Below are positions 1-5,140 of a stretch of 5,147 nucleotides of DNA, piece after piece. The stretch is taken from positions 1-5,147 of the forward strand of contig WJKO01000627.1 in NCBI GenBank assembly GCA_014729055.1. Direction: 5' to 3'. The notes under the pieces are model-generated. The model searched no databases, was not told the origin of the DNA, and saw only the letters and a list, made by a program, of their open reading frames with translations. Numbering within the stretch: position 1 is the stretch's first letter; every line of letters starts with the position of its first letter. The DNA comes from Promethearchaeota archaeon. GTDB lineage: Archaea > Asgardarchaeota > Lokiarchaeia > Sigyniarchaeales > Promethearchaeaceae. The translations under genes were made by a program, and so were the position numbers.

Positions 1-92
1 GAGTAATCATTATTTTAGATCCCGACAACAGCCAGCTTGCATCAAAAATGAATATTAATGTAGCTGGTAAATACGCGTTAAGAGTTCGTTAG
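1..92 (+). CDS. spt4: Spt4 / RpoE'' transcription elongation factor, C-terminal fragment
   Basis: This is the 3' end of a gene entering from the left; codons are in frame from base 3 to a TAG at 90-92, giving 29 residues. The readable tail contains VIIILDPDNSQLASK and ends GKYALRVR. That matches the usual end of archaeal Spt4 (RpoE''), where a hydrophobic strand leads into a D-P-[ED]-x-S-x-[IL]-A segment and a final G-K-Y-A-[IL]-[RK]-V. Spt4 is a small zinc-finger protein that pairs with the Spt5 NGN domain on RNA polymerase and promotes processive elongation. The zinc finger itself lies outside the window. Support comes from the tail and from the following gene: a DUF359 dephospho-CoA kinase directly after spt4 is a common archaeal arrangement. 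The identification rests on a short fragment. Confidence 0.82.
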   Translation, partial: VIIILDPDNSQLASKMNINVAGKYALRVR

Positions 93-116
93 ACATTTTA
101 TTTTCAGATCAATTGC

Positions 117-127
117 TTTTTATTTTT
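117..127 (+). terminator. T-rich probable terminator after spt4
   Basis: Two T5 runs split by one A (TTTTTATTTTT) lie 25 bases after the spt4 stop codon. Archaeal RNA polymerase can terminate at T-runs without a hairpin, and no stable stem precedes this one. It sits just upstream of the TATA element of the next gene, which suggests that spt4 and the kinase gene are separate transcripts, although read-through is possible. Confidence 0.45.
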
Positions 128-132
128 AATAT

Positions 133-148
133 GCATTATATATAATGC
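133..148 (+). promoter_or_regulatory. Palindromic TATA element before the dephospho-CoA kinase gene
   Basis: GCATTATATATAATGC is a perfect 16-bp palindrome (8-bp arms, no spacer). Its core TTATATATAA resembles an archaeal TATA box. The core lies about 20-27 bases before the ATG at 162, so a transcript starting at the usual distance would begin at or beside the start codon, giving a leaderless mRNA. This agrees with the lack of a Shine-Dalgarno sequence there. The extended symmetry beyond the TATA core could also be a dimeric regulator site. Confidence 0.5.
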
Positions 149-161
149 TGGCGAAAAAAAT

Positions 162-758
162 ATGCCAATTATTGACCCAAATTATATTTATACGATAACA
201 GAAGAGGCAAGGAAGTTACTCGCAAAACCAATCGGCAATCTTTTAGTTGGAAATATTCAAGAAAACATAAAGAAAGTTCCCGATTATTTTAAAAGTCAAA
301 ATGATCCAAATGCAAATCATCAAATTATTTGTGTCGGAGATGTTGTATCTGAGGCATTCATTAATGAGGATGCTATCAACTCCCATTTAAAAATGTGCGT
401 TGTTGACGGAAAAACCGAACGGGATGAATATAAATTTAGAAATATCAACCCCGTCCCTAATAGACTATTTATGAAAAATCCCGCTGGAACGATCTCAGGA
501 AATGTCGCACATGAATTTATTAGATTATTAGAATCTGATAAAAAGTATTTCATAATGATAGATGGTGAAGAAGATTTATTAGTTATTCCGATAGCGCTTT
601 ACGCACAGCCTAATACATTTATTATATACGGTCAACCACCGGTAACATCATTAGGTAATGATATTCCTTCAGGACTCGTCATTCTGAAGGTCAATGAGGA
701 TATAAAAAGGAAGATAAACTCTATTTTTACTCTTTTTGAAAAAAAATTAGCATTATAA
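162..758 (+). CDS. GTP-dependent dephospho-CoA kinase (DUF359 family)
   Basis: This 198-residue cytosolic protein should catalyse the last step of archaeal CoA synthesis, phosphorylating the ribose 3'-hydroxyl of dephospho-CoA with GTP. The family is unrelated to bacterial CoaE and related to thiamine pyrophosphokinases. Motifs appear in family order: NLLVG (26-30), GDVVS (59-63), VVDGKTER (80-87, with D82 and K84), NPAGTIS (106-112), IDGEEDLLVIPIA (133-145, acidic cluster E136-D138) and YGQP (156-159). Length is normal for the family. The region after YGQP is odd: family members usually run straight into G-x-G-[IV]-V, whereas here about ten extra residues (PVTSLGNDIPS) precede GLVILKV. The ATG at 162 is chosen because the conserved N-terminal region follows it; no ribosome binding site is visible and a TATA element is 14 bases upstream, so translation is probably leaderless. 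The spt4 gene upstream is the expected archaeal neighbour. Confidence 0.93.
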   Translation: MPIIDPNYIYTITEEARKLLAKPIGNLLVGNIQENIKKVPDYFKSQNDPNANHQIICVGDVVSEAFINEDAINSHLKMCVVDGKTERDEYKFRNINPVPNRLFMKNPAGTISGNVAHEFIRLLESDKKYFIMIDGEEDLLVIPIALYAQPNTFIIYGQPPVTSLGNDIPSGLVILKVNEDIKRKINSIFTLFEKKLAL

Positions 759-765
759 TTAGTAA

Positions 766-787
766 TTTTTTTGACGTTCCGTCAAAA
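766..787. terminator. T-run plus perfect inverted repeat between convergent genes
   Basis: A T7 run (766-772) overlaps a perfect inverted repeat TTTTGACG-TTC-CGTCAAAA (769-787), with 8-bp arms and a 3-base loop. It starts 8 bases after the kinase stop codon. On the plus strand the T-run alone could end the kinase transcript. The stem is short and has only three G-C pairs, and on the minus strand no T-run follows it directly, so its role for the convergent hydrolase gene is uncertain. A protein-binding site is an alternative reading. Confidence 0.45.
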
Positions 788-865
788 TAACGCTATAATT
801 TCCACGCAATTTCCATGCCCGTTAAGGCGCGTCAAGATAAATTAGTATAATCAATGAAAAATTCT

Positions 866-1702
866 CTATTTTCGATCCAATAGAATGCTTGAAATGAGAT
901 GTTTGTGCTTCATATCTCCACTCGTAATCAAAGAAATTAGACGCTCTCTTCCAAATATTTTTCGAGATATTTGTTTTAACGTGAATCCATCATCGGCCAG
1001 ATTGATAACTTTATCTTTCAGATTGCACATATATTCAAATTTTTCGGACAATTTTTGATTAGGTGAGTCTGTCATACCTCGAAATGCACAAAAAAGTTTA
1101 CTTAATTCTAATTCTTTTAGTTTTTCGATTGATGAAAGTATCTCATAAAAATTTTCGTATGGAAAATATGTTTTTACGCGTCTGCCGCAGTATATATCGC
1201 CCGTAAATACCCATTTCAAGTCGGGAAGGTAAAACGAGAGATGATGTTTACGATGTCCTGGTGTCGAAATTGGGATAATTTTTTTATCGTCAAATTTATA
1301 GGTTTTACCTAGTTCTATAGGTGAGCTTGTTGTAGGTTTCGGAATTCCCCAAACAAATCTTTGATACCACAATAGTTTGAGTTTTTCTGGATGCTCAATA
1401 TATTCAATCGCTCCTGAATGGCTGTAGGTATCCACATCGAAGCTTTTTTGAATTTTTTTAAGATTTCCGGTGTGATCTTCATCACCATGAGTAATTAGAA
1501 TAAATTCTGGAGGATCATTTTCCAAATAACTAATTAATTCTCGCTCCGCCATCATTGATCCTGTATCAATGAGAATTTTACCGATCTTATAGGTGAAACA
1601 TGGATATATCAATTTCCCAAATATTTGTCGCCCCATTTTTATGATTTCAACTTTATTATCGTGTTCATTATACGTTTTCACAGATAAATATCCTTTACTC
1701 AT
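866..1702 (-). CDS. Metallo-beta-lactamase-fold hydrolase with C-terminal winged-helix-like segment
   Basis: A 278-residue soluble protein of the metallo-beta-lactamase superfamily; substrate unknown. Motifs in order: ILIDTG (44-48 region, D46), THGDEDHTG (71-79), TPGH (147-150, H150) and FTGDI (166-170, D169). The second motif is H72-x-D74-x-D76-H77, so the usual middle His is Asp, a form also seen in ComEC-type members. The expected fifth-motif His is not obvious: the matching place reads CAFRGM (205-210) with R208. Residues from about 220 to 278 (LKDKVINLADDGFTLKQISR onward) resemble the helical winged-helix-like tail of LACTB2/glyoxalase-II-like hydrolases. No signal peptide or membrane segment is seen. 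The start at 1702-1700 is supported by a GGTG sequence with a 7-base gap. It converges on the kinase gene and diverges from the acyl-CoA ligase gene, so a thioester hydrolase role is possible, but this is only context. Confidence 0.82.
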   Translation of the reverse strand: MSKGYLSVKTYNEHDNKVEIIKMGRQIFGKLIYPCFTYKIGKILIDTGSMMAERELISYLENDPPEFILITHGDEDHTGNLKKIQKSFDVDTYSHSGAIEYIEHPEKLKLLWYQRFVWGIPKPTTSSPIELGKTYKFDDKKIIPISTPGHRKHHLSFYLPDLKWVFTGDIYCGRRVKTYFPYENFYEILSSIEKLKELELSKLFCAFRGMTDSPNQKLSEKFEYMCNLKDKVINLADDGFTLKQISRKIFGRERLISLITSGDMKHKHLISSILLDRK

Positions 1703-1716
1703 TGCTTTGCACCATT

Positions 1717-1756
1717 AAAAATATACGAAAATAAAAATATACAAATATAAAATATG
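1717..1756. promoter_or_regulatory. A+T-rich divergent promoter region with 16-bp-spaced repeat
   Basis: This stretch is almost purely A and T. AAAAATATAC occurs twice (1717-1726 and 1733-1742), with starts 16 bases apart. For the minus-strand hydrolase gene, the reverse complement of about 1745-1753 reads TTTTATATT, a TATA-like element that would place a transcript start about 20 bases before its ATG and leave room for the GGTG binding site. The repeat may be a regulator site or just low-complexity sequence. Confidence 0.35.
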
Positions 1757-1789
1757 GCTATACAAAATAACTTTGTCAAATCCAGAGCA

Positions 1790-1836
1790 CTTAAAAAGTC
1801 AAAAAACTAAATTGATTCAACTTTAAAGAAATATAA
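1790..1836 (+). promoter_or_regulatory. Candidate TATA elements for the acyl-CoA ligase gene
   Basis: Two candidates lie upstream of the ligase gene. CTTTAAAG (1821-1828) sits so that a start 23-30 bases downstream falls near 1851, just after a T9 run, leaving a 10-16 base leader that holds the ribosome binding site. CTTAAAAAG (1790-1798) would start near 1817 and put the T9 run (1842-1850) inside the leader. The first fits the short leaders usual in archaea better. The sequence alone does not decide. Confidence 0.4.
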
Positions 1837-1852
1837 GATTCTTTTTTTTTAA

Positions 1853-1860
1853 GGGAGAGG
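1853..1860 (+). promoter_or_regulatory. Ribosome binding site of the acyl-CoA ligase gene
   Basis: GGGAGAGG lies directly before the first ATG (1861). It is the strongest purine-rich Shine-Dalgarno signal in the window. Spacing from GGGAG is only 3 bases to the ATG at 1861 but 9 bases to the in-frame ATG at 1867, and from GAGG 6 bases to 1867. This favours 1867 as the true start. Confidence 0.6.
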
Positions 1861-3702
1861 ATGAGAATGGTAAAATGGGATAAAATTCCGAAAGTTAAGA
1901 AGCCTTGGCTTGAGTTTTGGCCGCAAGAAACACCGAGACAAATGGAATATGAGAATATTCCGCTTGATGAGATACTAAGAAGAAACAAACAAAAATATCC
2001 GAACCAAGATGCCATTTATTTCATGGATTATCGCATTACGATGGCAGAATTGGACATGGTTGTTGATAAATTTGCTTCAGGACTCGCAAAGATAGGAATA
2101 AAACAAGGGGATGTCGTATTAATCGACACTCCGAACATTCCGCAATTTGTTATTGCGTTTTATGCAATAATGCGTTTGGGTGCTGTGGCAAATCCAATCA
2201 TACCATTAAACCGATATGCTGAGATTGTCCACCAAGTCAACGATTCAAAAGGAAAAGTGTTGATAATATTAGATTATCTTTATGAAGAATATCTTCACGG
2301 AAAAGATCTTGCTCGAATGCCGACTTTAGAAAAGATCATTTTAACGGGGCTGGGAGAGTATGTTTCAACCTTTAAGAGAGTCTTGGGGACGCTATTTGGT
2401 AAAATTCCGCGGATGAAGAAATGGCCTACGGCAGTAGGAAACATAGACTTTTTAAAGTTTCAAGACATTTTAAATTCAGAAATTAGTTTGCCAGAAGTTA
2501 ATATAGATCCTATGAACGATACTGCAGTGCTTATTTATACCGGTGGAACAACTGGAGCTCCAAAGGGTGTTGAAACAACACATTTTAATCTTATGGCAAA
2601 TTGCCAGCAAGGCTATAAGTTTGTAACAACACAACTACCAAAAACCTTGGATACCATCGGAAAGGGTGGCATGATTATAGTCCTTCCTTTAGCCCATTCG
2701 TTTGCTTTGTCTTTAGGTATGAATCTGGGAATGTGGTGTGGATATACTCTGATATTGTTTCCACAACCACCTGTTCCTCTCAGTGATATGTTAAAAATTA
2801 TCGTGAAAGAGAATGCTACTTTTGCACCAGGCGTACCAACTCTATGGAACAAAATTAATCAAGATCCGAAATCTGAATCATATAGAGAGGATTTATTAAA
2901 TACTGACTTTATAGCGTGTCTATCTGGTGCTGCACCCTTACCTTTGGAGGTTAAGTTAAAATTCGAAGAATTAACTGGAGCAAAATTAATAGAAGGTTAT
3001 GGTATGTCTGAAGCTTCACCTTTATTAACAGGAAATCCATTTACTCGATCGGTTGAAAATACCGTTGGACTACCAGTACCTGATACGTATCTAAAAATTG
3101 TCGATCTAATAGAAGGTAAGGATATACTCGAGCAATGCCCATTTTCAGAAGAGGAGCTCGATGCCATGGAACAAGAGGATCAATCAAAATATATTGGAGA
3201 GATTTGTGGATCGGGTCCACAGATTATGAAAGGATATTTAAATCGTCCAGAAGCCAGTGAATATGCTTTAAGAACTGATGAAGATGGAATAACGTGGTAT
3301 TATACGGCAGATATTGGTTATATTGATCCAGAAGGATATCTACGCATAAAAGATCGAAAACGCGATATGATTAAATATAAAGGACATAGTGTGTTTCCAC
3401 GTGAAATTGAAGATTTAATGTATCAATATGACCCGATCAATGAAGTCGGTGTTTACGGATTGAAAGATGCGAACCCAGAGATAGGAGAGAGCATAAATGC
3501 AGTAGTATCGTTGAAACCAGAATATAAGGATAAAGTTGATGAAAATGACGTTAAGGCATGGGTTAAAGAGAATATTGCTCCGTATAAATATCCGAGAAAT
3601 ATCAAGATTATGGATGAACTTCCGAAATCCTTAATTGGTAAGGTATTACGTCGTGTATTACGCGAAGAAGGTCAGAAAGAGGAGTCAAATAAGAAACTAT
3701 AA
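1861..3702 (+). CDS. AMP-forming acyl-CoA synthetase (FadD-like long-chain fatty acid--CoA ligase)
   Basis: A 613-residue ANL-superfamily enzyme that should activate a carboxylic acid with ATP to an acyl-adenylate and then form the acyl-CoA. Core motifs are intact: the P-loop IYTGGTTGAPKGV (225-237), LPLAHSFALS (275-284), EGYGMSEASP (378-387), YTADIGYIDPEGYL (481-494, D484), IKDRKRDMIKYKG (496-508) and the C-terminal PKSLIGKVLRR (588-598) with the catalytic lysine K594. A segment at 165-205 between the early core and the P-loop is as in long-chain FadD-type ligases, so a medium- or long-chain substrate is likely, though chain length cannot be read reliably. Odd points are an acidic stretch at about 416-445 before GEICGSGPQ, longer than the usual loop there, and TAD where most relatives have TGD. 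The ATG at 1867 (residue 3) has better binding-site spacing than that at 1861. It precedes a CaiB/racemase-like gene by 35 bp, probably as one operon. Confidence 0.93.
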   Translation: MRMVKWDKIPKVKKPWLEFWPQETPRQMEYENIPLDEILRRNKQKYPNQDAIYFMDYRITMAELDMVVDKFASGLAKIGIKQGDVVLIDTPNIPQFVIAFYAIMRLGAVANPIIPLNRYAEIVHQVNDSKGKVLIILDYLYEEYLHGKDLARMPTLEKIILTGLGEYVSTFKRVLGTLFGKIPRMKKWPTAVGNIDFLKFQDILNSEISLPEVNIDPMNDTAVLIYTGGTTGAPKGVETTHFNLMANCQQGYKFVTTQLPKTLDTIGKGGMIIVLPLAHSFALSLGMNLGMWCGYTLILFPQPPVPLSDMLKIIVKENATFAPGVPTLWNKINQDPKSESYREDLLNTDFIACLSGAAPLPLEVKLKFEELTGAKLIEGYGMSEASPLLTGNPFTRSVENTVGLPVPDTYLKIVDLIEGKDILEQCPFSEEELDAMEQEDQSKYIGEICGSGPQIMKGYLNRPEASEYALRTDEDGITWYYTADIGYIDPEGYLRIKDRKRDMIKYKGHSVFPREIEDLMYQYDPINEVGVYGLKDANPEIGESINAVVSLKPEYKDKVDENDVKAWVKENIAPYKYPRNIKIMDELPKSLIGKVLRRVLREEGQKEESNKKL

Positions 3703-3704
3703 TC

Positions 3705-3711
3705 TTTTTTT
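3705..3711 (+). terminator. T7 run between ligase and racemase-like gene
   Basis: A run of seven T begins 3 bases after the ligase stop codon, with no hairpin before it. In archaea such a run can cause partial termination, so expression of the next gene may be lower than that of the ligase. No well-placed separate promoter is evident in the 35-base gap, which argues against full termination here. Confidence 0.3.
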
Positions 3712-3737
3712 ACCATACAATCTTAGCTATTTTAATT

Positions 3738-4934
3738 ATGTCTCTGACGGGAATCCGTGTTTTGGACTTATCAAGAATGCTGCCCGGACCATATTGTTCT
3801 ATGATCTTAGCAGATCTCGGAGCTAAAGTTATTAGAGTGGATGATCCTAGCTTTCCATTTACATCTCCGCCTCCTTACTTGAAAAGGGAGTCTTATTATG
3901 AATCTTCATTTAATTCTATTTTGATGCGGAACAAGAAATCAATTGCATTAAATTTAAAGAAGGATGGTGCTTTGGACGTTTTTTATAATCTGATACAACA
4001 TTCAGATGTAATGATTGAAAGCTTTCGGCCTGGTGTGGCTAAGCGACTGAAGATCGATTATGAAACTCTTAAGAAAATAAATGATAAGCTAATATATTGT
4101 TCGATCTCTGGTTATGGTCAAACTGGACCATATAGTCAAATCGCAGGGCATGATCTAAATTATTTAGCAGTTACTGGAAATTTGGGATTGAACACTAAAA
4201 GATATAATCATAATAAACCAGATGAGGTTAAAAAACCGATAGTTCCGTGTATACAATCTGCCGATCTGTCCGGATCCTTCTATGGGGCAATAGGTATACT
4301 AGCAGCTATTATCGAACAATTGAAAAATCCGGAAAATGATGGGCAATATATTGATATTTCAATAACCGACTGTGCTTTTACTTTAAATCCTTATCATGCT
4401 GCAATGGTCTTTGCAGAATATGATGATGATATTCTTCAAGGTGATTTTCCGTTCTATAATACATATAAAACGAAAGACGATAAATTTCTCTCTATTGGGG
4501 CTATTGAACCCAAATTTTGGAATAATTTATGTAAAGCTTTGAATTTAGATCAAGATAGCCAATCAAAACAGATGTCCAGAGGTGCGGATCGGGAATCCTT
4601 ATTTAATACATTAGGGAAGAAGTTTCTAGAAAGGACACAGAAAGATTGGATGAATTATCTGAAGGATTTTGATATTCCTATCATGCCGGTAAATGATTTT
4701 ACCGAAGCTTGTAAAGATTCACATCTTATTGATAGAGATATGATCATCGAAAAAAAGCATGAACGGTTGGGAATAGTTAAACACATTAATAGTCCTATAA
4801 AAATGTCCAGAACCCCTGGTGAAATCCGTTATAACGCATTTAAGAAAGGTAAAAACACCAAGGAAATTCTAAAACAAATGGGGTATTCTGAAGAAGAAAT
4901 AAAAAAGCTAAAACGAAAACGCATTTTTAGATGA
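3738..4934 (+). CDS. Family III CoA-transferase / alpha-methylacyl-CoA racemase-like protein (CaiB/BaiF fold)
   Basis: A 398-residue cytosolic protein of the interlocked-dimer CaiB/BaiF fold, which includes formyl-CoA and carnitine CoA-transferases and alpha-methylacyl-CoA racemases. Family landmarks are LTGIRVLDLSRMLPGPYCSM (3-22), ADLGAKVIRVD (25-35), RNKKSIALNLK (64-74), ESFRPGV (94-100), CSISGYGQTGPY (121-132), GHDLNYLAVTG (137-147), ADLSGS (175-180), GQYIDISITD (202-211), GAIEPKF (254-260) and MPVNDFTEA (316-324). H138, D176 and E257 fall where racemases place catalytic His and Asp and the partner Glu (His126, Asp156 and Glu241 in the mycobacterial enzyme), and GHD-x-NY and GAIEP-x-F are racemase-like rather than transferase-like. 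I therefore prefer 2-methylacyl-CoA epimerisation, with CoA transfer as the alternative. The start is fixed by the conserved LTGIRVLDL opening; no Shine-Dalgarno site is visible. The acyl-CoA ligase upstream would supply its substrate. Confidence 0.88.
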   Translation: MSLTGIRVLDLSRMLPGPYCSMILADLGAKVIRVDDPSFPFTSPPPYLKRESYYESSFNSILMRNKKSIALNLKKDGALDVFYNLIQHSDVMIESFRPGVAKRLKIDYETLKKINDKLIYCSISGYGQTGPYSQIAGHDLNYLAVTGNLGLNTKRYNHNKPDEVKKPIVPCIQSADLSGSFYGAIGILAAIIEQLKNPENDGQYIDISITDCAFTLNPYHAAMVFAEYDDDILQGDFPFYNTYKTKDDKFLSIGAIEPKFWNNLCKALNLDQDSQSKQMSRGADRESLFNTLGKKFLERTQKDWMNYLKDFDIPIMPVNDFTEACKDSHLIDRDMIIEKKHERLGIVKHINSPIKMSRTPGEIRYNAFKKGKNTKEILKQMGYSEEEIKKLKRKRIFR

Positions 4935-4938
4935 ATAA

Positions 4939-4982
4939 ACTTACTGCATCTATAGTTTTATCCACACTTACTGCATCCACAG
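4939..4982. repeat. Two direct copies of a 17-bp element, 27 bp apart
   Basis: ACTTACTGCATC occurs exactly at 4939-4950 and 4966-4977. Each copy extends to 17 bases (to 4955 and 4982) with two pyrimidine transitions, as ACTTACTGCATCYAYAG. The 27-base period equals nine codons, so on the minus strand both copies are read in the same frame as Cys-Ser-Lys, one before and one after the stop codon of the reverse-strand frame. Confidence 0.7.
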
Positions 4983-5140
4983 AACGGTTTTCTTATAAGA
5001 AATTCAAGATCTTTGCTCGCTTTCGTATCGTCATCATCATCCGCTTTTTGAAAATCATCTAAAGCAGTCAAATTATCCCCTTCAGAATCTCCAAAAAAAT
5101 ATCTGCTGTCGATATTGAATCGATGATTATCAAATTTCAT
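4958..5140 (-). CDS. Unrecognised small or 5'-truncated protein with acidic run and Cys-rich C-terminus
   Basis: I do not recognise this protein. Read from the ATG at 5140-5138 it has 60 residues. Positions 34-38 are five aspartates, and the protein ends RKPFCGCSKCG, a C-x-C-x-x-C pattern (C54, C56, C59) that might bind a metal with partners elsewhere. It has no signal peptide or membrane segment. The frame stays open upstream of the ATG to the window edge and no ribosome binding site is seen in the 7 bases available, so this may be the C-terminus of a longer protein. Codon use (GAT, AAA and TTT rich) resembles the neighbouring genes, which supports a real gene. It would converge on the racemase-like gene with a 23-base gap. 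The stop lies between two copies of a 17-bp repeat. A plus-strand 43-codon frame (4931-5062) competes for the same DNA. Confidence 0.45.
   Translation of the reverse strand: MKFDNHRFNIDSRYFFGDSEGDNLTALDDFQKADDDDDTKASKDLEFLIRKPFCGCSKCG

Noticed and set aside
320..553. Reverse-strand open frame of 77 codons inside the kinase gene
   Set aside because: It lies wholly antisense to a gene with clear family motifs, and its translation shows no recognisable domain.
817..828. GCC-CGTTAA-GGC mini stem in the convergent gap
   Set aside because: A three-base stem is expected by chance and would not be stable.
1791..2015. Reverse-strand open frame of 74 codons with hydrophobic runs
   Set aside because: It covers the ligase promoter, its ribosome binding site and the start of its coding region on the opposite strand. 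Hydrophobicity comes from antisense reading of Lys- and Glu-rich codons.
2613..2852. Reverse-strand open frame of 79 codons within the ligase gene
   Set aside because: It is antisense to the conserved ligase core and has no family signal.
3635..3826. Plus-strand open frame of 63 codons bridging the ligase end and the racemase-like start
   Set aside because: It is out of frame with two strongly conserved genes at both ends and has no binding site or recognisable content.
162..4934. A single CoA-metabolism cluster linking the dephospho-CoA kinase with the acyl-CoA genes
   Set aside because: The kinase position is explained by the conserved spt4 neighbourhood, and the convergent hydrolase gene separates it from the acyl-CoA unit.
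5028..5042. Trinucleotide repeat (TCATCATCATC) as a possible microsatellite
   Set aside because: It is only a few units long and is explained by the five-Asp run in the reverse-strand frame.
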